Below are positions 8,836-16,710 of a DNA stretch of 64,000 bases, piece after piece; position 1 is the first letter of the stretch; the number at the start of each line of letters is the position of its first letter. Where the stretch lies: assembly GCF_030316845.1 (NCBI RefSeq), contig NZ_JASZYS010000011.1, positions 62,001 to 126,000 on the forward strand, in the 5' to 3' direction. Source of the DNA: Variovorax davisae. GTDB taxonomy: Bacteria; Pseudomonadota; Gammaproteobacteria; Burkholderiales; Burkholderiaceae_C. The translations under genes were made by a program, and so were the position numbers. The notes below the pieces were generated by a model. It was not told where the DNA came from. It worked only from the letters and a program-made list of their open reading frames with translations, and did not search any database.

Positions 8836-10449
8836 TCAGAACAGCCGGAACCGGACCGTGGGGTCTTGCGCGACCCTGGCGCTGAGGCCGCGCTCCCACC
8901 TCAGGTAGTCGGTCCATGCGCGGTCGCGATGCAAGGCCGACACCCGCATCACCGAGCCCCAGTCGTCCTCGAACGGCGTCAGCCGTTGCGCCGGCGCCCA
9001 GTCCTGCGTGGTTGGCCAGCCGGCGGCCTGCCATGCCGCAGTGCCTCCGCGCAGCCAGTCGAACGGGCGATCGGGCCAGCGTTCGCGGGCCTGGGCCGCG
9101 ACCCATCGGGCCGCATGACCGTCCGGTGACGTGAAGACGATGCGCAGCCCGGCGTCCAGCAATGCGTCCAACGGTGCCAGCGTGTGGGGCAGCAGGAAGT
9201 CTGCGCCCGGCAGGTGCACGCGTTCGAAATCAGCACTGGGACCCACGTCGACCACCCGCACGCGGGCCGGCTCGGAGGCCCGCAGCGCGGCCACGTCGTC
9301 GGGCGCCAGACCTGCGCCGGCGGCTGCCGCGATGGCGTCGAACGTGGCGGTCGATGCGGCGCTTGCGGTCCACGAGGCAGGCGGATCGCCATCGAGGATC
9401 CACACCTCGCACTGGTTGAGCTGGCGCAGCCAGAAGGCGGTGACGGCCGCGCGCAGGCGGTGCGCATCGTCCAGCAGCACGATGCGGGCCCCGCGGGTGC
9501 CGATCAGGCTTTCGAAATGCATCAGCAGTTGACCGCCGGCGACGCTGCGGATGCCGGGCGCGGCTTGGGCGCCCGGCCGCAGGTCGAACAGGTAAAGCGT
9601 CCGATCGCTCTCCGAACGCAACCGCGGCAGTGCGTCCGGCGGCAGCGAGGGCAGTTCATGGCGCTCGATCAGCGCTTCGGCGCGACGTCGCAGTTCCTCG
9701 TCGGGCGCGATGGGCAGATCGGCAGCGGGCTGCGCGTCGCTCAGCACCGGCGCGCCGTCCAGTGCCCACTGCATCACGCCGTCTTCCAGGAAGTGCACAT
9801 CGGCGTGACCGAGCAGCCGCAAGGTGGTGCTGCCGATGATGCCGCGGGTGCGGCTGAAGCAGTGGACCAGCCAGGGTCCGCCTTGCCCTTCGGTGGGCCA
9901 CTGGCGCAGTGCGAGTTCGGTGCCGGCGTGGTTGTGGCCACCGGGCAGCGACAGGAAGGCGTATTCGTCGGCCGGCCGCGCATCGACCAGGGTCGCCGCA
10001 CGGCCGGCTTCGCGCAGGGCCCGCAAGGCGGCGCCAGGGAGGGTCGGCGTCGCGTGGCGCGCCAGCACCTGGCCACCGAAGGCCTTGACCAGGGTGGCGT
10101 AGCCGTCGATCAGCGCCAGGCCTGCCGCCTGCCAGGCCACCGTTCCGCCGGCCAGCACGCGCACATCCGTGTAGCCGAGGCGGGCCAGCAGCGTCGCGGC
10201 ACGCGGTGCCGGACCCTGCGGGTCACCCGCGTCGACCAGCACCACCGGTGTGCCCAGGCGTGGAACCAACGCCTGGACCTCGAGCCCCAGCGAGGACAGC
10301 GGCGCGAGCCGCGCGAGATTCAGGTGACCGCTGACGAAGGCACGCGCCTCCCGCACGTCGAGCAGCGCGAGTTCCTGGTCGCCGAGCAGCAGGGCATGGA
10401 GCGCCGGGGCCGTGATCGACGAGGGCGAGGAGGAGGAGGGCATGGCCAC
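8836..10449 (-). CDS. Four-domain rhodanese-like sulfurtransferase
   Basis: A 537-residue soluble protein with four tandem rhodanese domains (about 15-115, 130-235, 260-370 and 385-490). Each repeats the LxDVR/LVDAR-type strand and a GGTxAWQAAGW-type ending. Only domain 2 keeps the active-site cysteine (C197 in HCFSRTRG); the equivalent loops of domains 1, 3 and 4 have VDAGD, LDDAH and TSPDG instead. So one domain could transfer sulfane sulfur and three look structural. The GTG at 10449 has GGAG 9 bp upstream; the ATG at 10443 is further from it. It is a single-gene unit flanked by a desaturase and the TauD operon, and carries the shared sulfur-operon motif upstream. Confidence 0.88.
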   Translation of the reverse strand: MAMPSSSSPSSITAPALHALLLGDQELALLDVREARAFVSGHLNLARLAPLSSLGLEVQALVPRLGTPVVLVDAGDPQGPAPRAATLLARLGYTDVRVLAGGTVAWQAAGLALIDGYATLVKAFGGQVLARHATPTLPGAALRALREAGRAATLVDARPADEYAFLSLPGGHNHAGTELALRQWPTEGQGGPWLVHCFSRTRGIIGSTTLRLLGHADVHFLEDGVMQWALDGAPVLSDAQPAADLPIAPDEELRRRAEALIERHELPSLPPDALPRLRSESDRTLYLFDLRPGAQAAPGIRSVAGGQLLMHFESLIGTRGARIVLLDDAHRLRAAVTAFWLRQLNQCEVWILDGDPPASWTASAASTATFDAIAAAAGAGLAPDDVAALRASEPARVRVVDVGPSADFERVHLPGADFLLPHTLAPLDALLDAGLRIVFTSPDGHAARWVAAQARERWPDRPFDWLRGGTAAWQAAGWPTTQDWAPAQRLTPFEDDWGSVMRVSALHRDRAWTDYLRWERGLSARVAQDPTVRFRLF

Positions 10450-10490
10450 GCGAAGCTACTCCACATGGCGGCCGCGGCCAAGCAGGCTGG

Positions 10491-10532
10491 GCGCATTTGC
10501 TCATGCGCAATGGGAGCAAGCCAAGGCGTCGA
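10491..10532. repeat. Regulatory repeat copy 1 (palindromic GCGCAT..ATGCGC element)
   Basis: In the gap between the rhodanese and desaturase genes, GCGCAT TTGCTC ATGCGC forms a 6-bp inverted repeat with 6-bp spacer at 10491-10508. The ~40-bp block up to 10532 is nearly identical to 45917-45958 (five or six differences), upstream of a DmoA-like operon. Read on the minus strand it contains CATGAGCAAATGCGC, a match to the CATAAGCAnA pattern. It lies 42-83 bp from the rhodanese start and could also serve the divergent desaturase. Function as an activator-binding site is inferred. Confidence 0.6.
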
Positions 10533-10575
10533 ATGGCCCCAAGATCGGCCGTCCATCGCCGCCCGACCTGCCCGC

Positions 10576-11511
10576 ATGACCACGCTCGCTCGCACCCTCT
10601 CCTCGGATGTCAGGGGCGCCGCGCGCTGGTGGCAGCGCTGCGAAGCGCCGACCCTGGTGCTGGCCGTGGGGGTCTACGTGGCCTGGGCGGCGCTGGTGTA
10701 CTGGCATGCCGCCATCCCCACCGGCGTCCTGTTCGTGGTGGGTGGCTGCGTCGCCCAGTTGCACGCCTCGCTGCAGCACGAGGCGATCCATGCGCTGCGC
10801 CGGATTCCGCGGCGCCTTCGATGGGCCCTGGTCTGGCCGCCGCTCAGCCTGTGGCTGCCGTATCCGCTCTTCCATCGCAGCCACAGCGTGCATCACGTCA
10901 ACTTCCATCTCACCCATCCGCAGAAGGATTCGGAGAGCGTCTACCACTCCGCCGCAGCGTGGGCCGGCTACGGAGCGCTGCGCCGGGCGGTCATCGCCGC
11001 CAACCAGACCCTGGCCTTCCGGCTGATCGTCGGGCCCTGGCTCTGCCTGGGCGACCTGATGCGATCGGAACTGCGCCGATGCGTGGCTGGCGACTTCTCC
11101 CACCTCGGCATCTGGCTTGTGCACGCGGTGAGCGTGGCGCCGATCCTCTGGTTCGTGATGTCGGTATCGGACATGGGCCTGGGCCGCTACCTGCTCTGCT
11201 TCGTCTACCCGGGCATGATGCTGGGCGCCCTGCGTTCCTTCACCGAACACCGCTGGGACGATTCGCCGCACGAGCGGGTGGCCATCGTCGAGTCGAACGG
11301 CGTCTTCGGGCTGCTGTTTCTCAACAACAACCTGCACCATGTGCATCACCGTTGCCCGACGATGCCGTGGTACGAGATACCCGGCCACTTTCGCCGCAAC
11401 CGGACTGCGGTGCTGGAGGCCAATGGCCACTTCTACTACCGCGGCTACTGGCAGATCGTCAGGCGTTATCTGTGGCGGCCGATCTTCGAGCCGGTTCATC
11501 CGCACTGGTGA
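10576..11511 (+). CDS. Fatty-acid-desaturase-family membrane di-iron protein
   Basis: A 311-residue integral membrane protein of the desaturase/hydroxylase superfamily. All three histidine clusters for the di-iron site are present: HEAIH (68-72), HRSHSVHH (100-107) and HHVHH (254-258), with hydrophobic spans between. The family inserts double bonds or hydroxyl groups using O2 and electrons from a ferredoxin or similar donor. It is divergent from the rhodanese gene, and its last 53 bp overlap the convergent MFS gene. Its role beside sulfur genes is unknown; it could modify lipids or oxidise a small molecule. ATG 10576 is chosen because homology to the family begins shortly after it. Confidence 0.85.
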   Translation: MTTLARTLSSDVRGAARWWQRCEAPTLVLAVGVYVAWAALVYWHAAIPTGVLFVVGGCVAQLHASLQHEAIHALRRIPRRLRWALVWPPLSLWLPYPLFHRSHSVHHVNFHLTHPQKDSESVYHSAAAWAGYGALRRAVIAANQTLAFRLIVGPWLCLGDLMRSELRRCVAGDFSHLGIWLVHAVSVAPILWFVMSVSDMGLGRYLLCFVYPGMMLGALRSFTEHRWDDSPHERVAIVESNGVFGLLFLNNNLHHVHHRCPTMPWYEIPGHFRRNRTAVLEANGHFYYRGYWQIVRRYLWRPIFEPVHPHW

Positions 11512-12655
11512 GGTCGCGAGGACCCGCGCCTTCCCGCCGCCCGTCGCGGCAGGCCCAGGCGGCCAGCGCCAGCAGCAGCGCGGCCGGTGCATAGATCCAT
11601 ACCGGCGCGACGAGCGGGAGCAGCAGGCCTGCCAGCAAAGGCCCGGTGCCGGCGCCGATGTCGCGCCACACCGAACGCGCGGCGAGCGCCTGCACGCGCT
11701 GCGGTCCGGGCGTGCGCCGCGCCACGATCGGCGGCAGCAGCGGCAGTTGCAGCGCGCGCAGCACCACGATCAACGCCGCGCAGCTCCACAGCCAGCCGAG
11801 TCCGAAGCCGACCAGCGCCAGCGCGGTCACCAGGGACAGCACCACCAGCAGCCGTTCGGCGCCGACGCGTTCGGCGAGATGGCCGCCGGCCGGACCGAGC
11901 AGGATCTCGGCCAGATAGCGCGTGGCCATCAGCACGCCCGCGACCACCACCGCGCTGCCGGGCAGCAGGTCCTTGCCCAGGTAGGCCAGGCCGATGATGA
12001 ACAGGCCGTCGAGCGTGAACCCCTCCATGAACGACCAGAAGTCGAGCGGCGTCGGCCACCGGATGCGTCGGCCGGTGGCCGGTGCACGCGGATGCGGGAG
12101 TGCCGGCAGGCTTCGCGTGGCCCACAGCCCGAGCAGGGACACGGCGGCCAGTGCGAAGAAGATCGCGCGTGGTCCGATCCATTGGGCCAGCACGGCGCCG
12201 AGCGGCAGCGCCAGCACCGGCCCCATCGCGATGAAGGCGCGCGAGCGTCCGCTGCGCCGCGCGGCACCGATCGGGTCGGCGGTCGCCAGCGCCTGGGTCG
12301 AGAGATTCAGCGCCGCGAAGCACAAGCCCCACAGCAGCCGCAACGGCAGCAGTGCCCAGAAGCCCGACAGCGTCGCGTAGCCGAGGGCGCAGAAGGCGGC
12401 CGCGACGACGGCGAGGGTGCAGGTCGGCCGGTCGCCGTGCCGCGCATAGAAACGCGCCACCCAACCATAGCCCGCGATGCGGACCAGCCGGTTGGCCGCC
12501 AGCAGCATGCCGGCCTCGGCCAGCGTGATCCCGAACTGCGCCGCATACATGGGCAGCAGCAGGTACAGCACGGTGTCCCCGGGCAGCGAGAGGCCGAGCG
12601 CGATGGCGGCGTTGCGGGAATGGCGATCGGTGTTCGGGGAGCAGTTCGGAGCCAT
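11459..12655 (-). CDS. Major facilitator superfamily transporter
   Basis: A 398-residue membrane protein with about 12 predicted spans in two halves. The first half has the typical GYGWVARFYARHGDRPT loop between spans 2 and 3, which is the MFS motif-A position, and the second half repeats it as GGHLAERVGAER. No ligand signature is evident; short Comamonadaceae MFS proteins of this type are usually annotated as drug or metabolite exporters. It converges on the desaturase gene and overlaps its 3' end. It is divergent from the aldo/keto reductase across a 137-bp gap. Confidence 0.85.
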   Translation of the reverse strand: MAPNCSPNTDRHSRNAAIALGLSLPGDTVLYLLLPMYAAQFGITLAEAGMLLAANRLVRIAGYGWVARFYARHGDRPTCTLAVVAAAFCALGYATLSGFWALLPLRLLWGLCFAALNLSTQALATADPIGAARRSGRSRAFIAMGPVLALPLGAVLAQWIGPRAIFFALAAVSLLGLWATRSLPALPHPRAPATGRRIRWPTPLDFWSFMEGFTLDGLFIIGLAYLGKDLLPGSAVVVAGVLMATRYLAEILLGPAGGHLAERVGAERLLVVLSLVTALALVGFGLGWLWSCAALIVVLRALQLPLLPPIVARRTPGPQRVQALAARSVWRDIGAGTGPLLAGLLLPLVAPVWIYAPAALLLALAAWACRDGRREGAGPRDLTSADEPARRSAATDNA

Positions 12656-12792
12656 TCAAGCACTGTCCGTGAGGCCATGGGGCGCTCATTCTCGATCACT
12701 TCGCGCCGCGGTGCTCGATCGCTGCGGCCGGCAGCGAGCAAGGCGCGAAGGAAGCTTGCACAATCGATCGTTCCTTTCCTTCGACTCCTCGC

Positions 12793-13833
12793 ATGACCTA
12801 CCTTGCATCCCCCACGCGCTACGACGACATGCCCTACCGCCGGGTCGGTCGCAGCGGCCTCGTGCTGCCGGCCATCTCGCTCGGGCTGTGGCACAACTTC
12901 GGCGACAGCACGCCCCTGGAACTCCAGCGCCGGCTGCTGCGTACCGCCTTCGACCACGGCATCACCCACTTCGACCTGGCGAACAACTACGGCCCGCCCT
13001 ACGGCAGCGCCGAGCGCAATTTCGGGCGTCTGCTGCGCGAGGACTTCAAGTCGCATCGCGACGAACTGGTGATCTCGACCAAGGCGGGATGGGACATGTG
13101 GCCCGGGCCGTACGGCAAGGGCGGCGGCTCCCGCAAGCATGTGCTGAACAGCCTCGACCAGAGCCTGCAGCGACTGGGCGTCGACCACGTCGACATCTTC
13201 TACTCGCACCGCTTCGATCCCGAGACACCGCTGGAGGAGACGGCCGGCGCGCTGGCGCAGGCGGTGCGCCAGGGCAAGGCCCTCTACATCGGCATCTCCT
13301 CGTACTCCGCGGGCAAGACGCGCGAGATCGCTGCGCTGTTGCGCGCATGGAAGGTGCCGCTGCTGATCCACCAGCCGGCCTACAACCTGCTGAACCGCTG
13401 GGCCGAGAAGGACCTGCTGGCAGCGACCGACGAACTGGGTGCGGGCGTGATCGCATTCACCCCACTGGCGCAAGGCCTGCTGACCGACAAGTACCTCGAC
13501 GGCGTGCCCGCCGATGCGCGCGTCCATCGTCCCGGCGGCGGCTCGCTCAAGCCGGAGCATCTGTCCGAGGCCAATGTGGCGCGGGCGCGCGCGTTGAACG
13601 TCATCGCCCAGCGGCGCGGGCAGACGCTGGCCCAGCTCGCCCTGGCCTGGACCTTGAGGGACCCGCGCGTGAGCTCGGCGCTGATCGGCGCCAGCCGGCC
13701 GGAACAGATCGTCGACAACGTCGCGGCGCTGCGGGGCCCGGCATTCACCGCCGACGAGCTGGCCGAGATCGATCGCCATGCGGTCGAAGGCGGGGTCAAC
13801 CTGTGGGAGAAGCCGTCGACCGACTACGCCTGA
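12793..13833 (+). CDS. Aldo/keto reductase (YghZ/Gpr-like)
   Basis: A 346-residue NADPH-dependent TIM-barrel reductase. The catalytic tetrad is intact: D61, Y66 (DLANNYGPPYG), K97 (STKAGW) and H139 (YSHRFDP). The insert MWPGPYGKGGGSRKHVLNSLDQSL and the ending SRPEQIVDNV are characteristic of the YghZ/L-glyceraldehyde 3-phosphate reductase group, whose enzymes detoxify methylglyoxal and related aldehydes. Family membership is clear; the physiological aldehyde is not. A strong terminator follows about 150 bp downstream. Confidence 0.92.
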   Translation: MTYLASPTRYDDMPYRRVGRSGLVLPAISLGLWHNFGDSTPLELQRRLLRTAFDHGITHFDLANNYGPPYGSAERNFGRLLREDFKSHRDELVISTKAGWDMWPGPYGKGGGSRKHVLNSLDQSLQRLGVDHVDIFYSHRFDPETPLEETAGALAQAVRQGKALYIGISSYSAGKTREIAALLRAWKVPLLIHQPAYNLLNRWAEKDLLAATDELGAGVIAFTPLAQGLLTDKYLDGVPADARVHRPGGGSLKPEHLSEANVARARALNVIAQRRGQTLAQLALAWTLRDPRVSSALIGASRPEQIVDNVAALRGPAFTADELAEIDRHAVEGGVNLWEKPSTDYA

Positions 13834-13876
13834 CGGTCTCCGCGCCGGCGCAACGGACAAAGCTGCCGACGTCTAT

Positions 13877-13891
13877 GGATATCCGATATCC
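13877..13891. promoter_or_regulatory. 15-bp perfect palindrome (GGATATC C GATATCC)
   Basis: Two 7-bp arms, GGATATC and GATATCC, flank a single C in the gap between the aldo/keto reductase stop and the terminator hairpin. A second short dyad, AGACA ggt TGTCT, lies about 60 bp further on, near 13947. Such short symmetric AT-containing sites in GC-rich DNA often bind dimeric repressors. No regulator gene is adjacent, so the role is speculative. Confidence 0.3.
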
Positions 13892-13986
13892 GTCGTTGGC
13901 AACCGTGCTCGCCGCCGCTATCGTCAAGGTGTTCTCTCCGCAATCGAAGACAGGTTGTCTCCTCGTCGCCTCCGTGCGACGTTCAC

Positions 13987-14007
13987 GGGTCTTCGGGCCC
14001 TTTTTTT
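13987..14007 (+). terminator. Intrinsic terminator with UUCG tetraloop
   Basis: GGGTC and GGCCC (one G-T wobble) pair around a TTCG loop closed by C-G, the very stable UUCG tetraloop, and the stem is followed directly by seven T residues at 14001-14007. This is a textbook Rho-independent terminator. It would end transcription of the aldo/keto reductase unit. It stands only 8 bp before the ATG of the next small gene, so it could also act as an attenuator for that gene. Confidence 0.85.
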
Positions 14008-14014
14008 ATCGACC

Positions 14015-14269
14015 ATGACCGACATCACGCTGCCGATGACACGCACTGCCGACTTGGCCCCCGCCGGGCACGCCCGTCGCGTGATCGCGCAAACGGCGTC
14101 GGCCTGGAACATCGCACCGGCCTCGCCGCTTGCGTTGGCCCGGCGGGTGCCGCGCGGCCATGTCCCGATCCGGACCTTGCGGCGCATGCGGGCGGCCGTC
14201 GCCGAAGCGGCAGCCAACGAGGCCCGGCTGGAGGACGCCTTGACGCAGGGTCTGCGCTGGGCCATCTGA
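14015..14269 (+). CDS. Small hypothetical protein (84 aa)
   Basis: An open frame of 84 codons. The product has no signal peptide or membrane span; its second half is helical and basic, then Ala/Glu-rich (RRMRAAVAEAAANEARLEDAL). I do not recognise a family. It has typical high-GC third-position use, which supports coding, but there is no clear Shine-Dalgarno sequence because the terminator T-run lies just upstream. It ends 37 bp before the nitroreductase gene, so the two could be co-transcribed by read-through. It may be a small regulator or not a gene at all. Confidence 0.4.
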   Translation: MTDITLPMTRTADLAPAGHARRVIAQTASAWNIAPASPLALARRVPRGHVPIRTLRRMRAAVAEAAANEARLEDALTQGLRWAI

Positions 14270-14306
14270 CGGGCGCGTTGTCTCGACCCTTCCACTCCCT
14301 CTTGCG

Positions 14307-14903
14307 ATGACCACACTCCAAGCCATTCCGGACGCCGCACTCGACCAGCTGTTTCGCCAGGCACGCACCGTGCATGCCTTCAAGCCGGTGCCGGTGACCG
14401 ACCAGACCTTGCGAGCCCTCTACGATCTCGTGAAATGGGGCCCGACCGCATTCAACGCGCAGCCCGCGCGCTTCGTGTTCGTGCGCAGCACCGAGGCCAA
14501 GGAACGCCTTCGGCCGGCGCTGTCGGCGGGCAACACCGCGCAGACGCTGGCCGCGGCGGTGACCGTGATCGTCGCGCACGACACGCGCTTCTACGACCAT
14601 CTGCCGCACCAGTTCCCGGCCTACGACGCCAAGCCGATCTTCGAGGGCAACGCCGACGCTGCCCAGGCGACGGCCTTTCGCAACGGCAGCCTGCAGGGCG
14701 CCTACCTGGTGCTGGCGGCCCGGGCACTGGGACTCGATGCCGGCCCGCAGTCCGGCTTCAACGCCGACCTGGTCGACAAGACCTTCTTCCCGGACGGCCG
14801 CTGGCGCACCAATTTTCTCGTCAACCTGGGCGTCGCCGATCCGTCGGGCACCTTCCCGCGGGGGCCCCGGCTGCCGTTCGACGAGGTTGCGCAGATTCTC
14901 TGA
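14307..14903 (+). CDS. Nitroreductase-family protein, RutE-like (malonic semialdehyde reductase type)
   Basis: A 198-residue FMN-dependent reductase. The order RTVHAFKPVPVTDQTLRAL, KWGPTAFNAQPARFVFV, KERLRPALSAGN and FRNGSLQGAYLVLAARALGLDAGP closely follows E. coli RutE, which reduces malonic semialdehyde in pyrimidine breakdown. The other rut genes are not visible here, so it probably serves as a stand-alone aldehyde or quinone/nitro reductase. It is followed 18 bp later by the cupin gene. A role as the missing FMN reductase for the monooxygenases is possible but is not what this subfamily usually does. Confidence 0.88.
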   Translation: MTTLQAIPDAALDQLFRQARTVHAFKPVPVTDQTLRALYDLVKWGPTAFNAQPARFVFVRSTEAKERLRPALSAGNTAQTLAAAVTVIVAHDTRFYDHLPHQFPAYDAKPIFEGNADAAQATAFRNGSLQGAYLVLAARALGLDAGPQSGFNADLVDKTFFPDGRWRTNFLVNLGVADPSGTFPRGPRLPFDEVAQIL

Positions 14904-14921
14904 CTGGAGGGCGCGGCAGCC

Positions 14922-15473
14922 ATGGGTGTTCTTGCCACCTTCGATGAAGAGGCCCGATGGGCACAGACCCGTGTGTGCGACGGCCTCGTGCGGGAAGGCC
15001 TGCATGCGCTGGGCCTGACGTGGGACCGCCGGACCGGGGTGGAGTCGCTGCAGAGCGGCGAGGTCGAGTTCCGGCAGTTGCGCGAGCGCTTCGATACCCG
15101 AGCGCTCGATCGAATTCGCCTCTCGCCTGAAACATCCGCCTGGGCGGAGCGCCGCCGCGACTGGCGCCGGCTGCGCGCCCGCGGCGGGGTGGTGGTGCTG
15201 GGGGTGCTGGAAGGCACGCTGCTGGTCTACCTTCGAACCGACAGCGGCTATGCCGGCGTGCTCTGCGAGGCGGGTGAATGGCTGGCGATTCCTGCCGGCC
15301 ATGCGTACGCGCTCGACGCCGGTGAAAGCCCCGATCTGGATGCGCTGGTGCTGTCCGGGTCGGCTGCCGATCTCGCGCCGGGCGAAGAGGGCGACGAGGT
15401 GCCGGCCTTGCCTTCGCTCGATGCCTTCGTGGAGACGATGCTCGAGATGACCGGCCACGCGGCCGACGACTAG
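14922..15473 (+). CDS. Acireductone-dioxygenase-like cupin lacking the metal ligands
   Basis: A 183-residue protein whose layout follows acireductone dioxygenase (ARD): an N-terminal HALGLTWDRRTG segment, then a barrel with GVLEGTLLVYLRTDSGYAGVLCEAGEWLAIPAGHAYALDAGES. In active ARD the barrel begins with HxHxxxxE and a later His to bind Fe or Ni. Here the HxH position reads like ARGGVVVLG and only GHAYA retains a histidine. So the fold is probably kept, but classical methionine-salvage chemistry is doubtful. It may bind a ligand or be a decaying copy. It follows the RutE-like gene by 18 bp and converges on the HxlR gene. Confidence 0.7.
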   Translation: MGVLATFDEEARWAQTRVCDGLVREGLHALGLTWDRRTGVESLQSGEVEFRQLRERFDTRALDRIRLSPETSAWAERRRDWRRLRARGGVVVLGVLEGTLLVYLRTDSGYAGVLCEAGEWLAIPAGHAYALDAGESPDLDALVLSGSAADLAPGEEGDEVPALPSLDAFVETMLEMTGHAADD

Positions 15474-15494
15474 CTCCGGCGGCGGCGCTTCGCT

Positions 15495-15851
15495 TCAGTC
15501 CGCAGGCGTCAGCGCGGACTGATGCCGCCGCATCCACAAGGCCAGCGCGTCCAGCGGCGGCCGCAGCGTCTTCCCGAGCGCCGTCACCCTGTACTCCACG
15601 CGCGGAGGCACCTCCGCGTAGACCTTGCGCCGCACCAGGCCCCGGGCCTCGAAGAGGCGCAGCTGCCGCGTCAGTTCCTTCTGGGTGATGGGCGCGACCG
15701 CGCGCTGCAGGTCGCCGAAGCGGACCGGGCCTTCGATCACGATCAGCCGGTACAGGATCGGGATGGCCCACTTGCCGGAGATCAGGCCGACGAACTGAAC
15801 CATCGGGCAGGGCTCGATGGCCTTGTCCGGACTGTCGCTTCGGGAATCCAT
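15495..15851 (-). CDS. HxlR-family winged-helix regulator
   Basis: A 118-residue DNA-binding protein. The HxlR pattern is clear: a single N-terminal cysteine (C15 in EPCPMVQFVGLISGKWAIPILYRL), the recognition helix region ITQKELTRQLRLFEARGLV, and the wing RVEYRVTALGKTL. In relatives such as YodB and QorR the N-terminal Cys senses quinones, aldehydes or oxidants. ATG 15851 is chosen; AAGGAGG lies 12 bp upstream, and the longer frame upstream would run through the operator. It is divergent from the SDR gene, which it most likely represses together with itself. Confidence 0.9.
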   Translation of the reverse strand: MDSRSDSPDKAIEPCPMVQFVGLISGKWAIPILYRLIVIEGPVRFGDLQRAVAPITQKELTRQLRLFEARGLVRRKVYAEVPPRVEYRVTALGKTLRPPLDALALWMRRHQSALTPAD

Positions 15852-15868
15852 GGTGTGGTCGTGCCTCC

Positions 15869-15907
15869 TTAGTATCCAAACGGTGCCTACTTCCTTTTGG
15901 ATACTAA
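15869..15907. promoter_or_regulatory. HxlR operator: perfect 12-bp inverted repeat
   Basis: TTAGTATCCAAA at 15869-15880 and TTTGGATACTAA at 15896-15907 are exact reverse complements separated by 15 bp. The element fills the gap between the divergent HxlR (start 15851) and SDR (start 15952) genes and stands out as an AT-rich block in GC-rich DNA. HxlR/YodB-type dimers bind such dyads over the promoter. It would let the regulator control both genes. Confidence 0.75.
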
Positions 15908-15951
15908 TAGAGTGACACTGCGCATTCAACACGCATCTGGAATGACAACGC

Positions 15952-16704
15952 ATGACACGACGATTGACGGGGAAGTACGCACTGGTCACGGGCGCGACCG
16001 AGGGCATCGGGCTGGAGACCGCGCGCCAGTTCCTGGCGGAGGGCGCCACGGTGGCCATCACCGCGCGCAGCCAGGCGGGCCTGGACGCTGCCGGACGCGC
16101 GCTCGGCAGCGACGTCCTGTGCCTGCGCAGCGACGCGGGCGATCCGGCCGCCCAGCGGGCATTGGCCGCCTCGCTCGCCGCCCGCTGGCCCCGGCTCGAC
16201 GTGGCCTACCTGAATGCCGCCGACGTCACCCATCGGCCGATGCAGGACTGGGACGAGGCCACCTTCGACCGCCTGATGGCGACCAATCTGAAAGGACCCT
16301 TCTTCCTGCTGCAGTCGCTGCTGCCGCTGTTCTCCAATCCGTCGTCGGTGATCCTCTGCGGCTCGGTCAGCGCCCACATCGGCCTGCCCCAGAGCAGCGC
16401 CTATGCCGCGAGCAAGTCGGGGCTGTTGTCGCTGGCGCGCACGCTGTCCGGCGAATGGCTCGGGCGCGGCATCCGGGTGAACGGCCTGAGCCCGGGACCG
16501 ACGCAGACGTCGGCGCTGCAGAAGCTCGGGCTGCCGGCGCGCGAGTTGTCCGACTTGAACGAAGAGATCCTCAAGCTGGTGCCGCTGAAGCGCTTCGGAG
16601 CGCCGATCGAAGTGGCGAAGGCCGCCGTCTTCCTGGCCTCGGACGAATCGTCGTTCGTGGTCGGCACCGAACTGCTGGTCGACGGCGGCGTGGCCAACAT
16701 CTGA
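15952..16704 (+). CDS. Short-chain dehydrogenase/reductase
   Basis: A 250-residue classical SDR. It has the cofactor motif TGATEGIG (13-20), NAAD in place of NNAG (88-91), and the catalytic S138-Y151-x3-K155 (YAASK). The ending SSFVVGTELLVDGGVANI is the standard classical-SDR C-terminus. An arginine at 40 after beta-2 (TARS) favours NADPH. Divergence from an HxlR regulator is a common arrangement for inducible quinone or aldehyde reductases. The substrate is unknown. Confidence 0.92.
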   Translation: MTRRLTGKYALVTGATEGIGLETARQFLAEGATVAITARSQAGLDAAGRALGSDVLCLRSDAGDPAAQRALAASLAARWPRLDVAYLNAADVTHRPMQDWDEATFDRLMATNLKGPFFLLQSLLPLFSNPSSVILCGSVSAHIGLPQSSAYAASKSGLLSLARTLSGEWLGRGIRVNGLSPGPTQTSALQKLGLPARELSDLNEEILKLVPLKRFGAPIEVAKAAVFLASDESSFVVGTELLVDGGVANI

Positions 16705-16710
16705 AATGTG

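Noticed and set aside
14307..14903. RutE-like nitroreductase as the missing FMN reductase for the monooxygenases
   Set aside because: The sequence follows malonic-semialdehyde-reductase-type RutE closely, it is outside the sulfur operons, and it carries no shared promoter motif that I can see.
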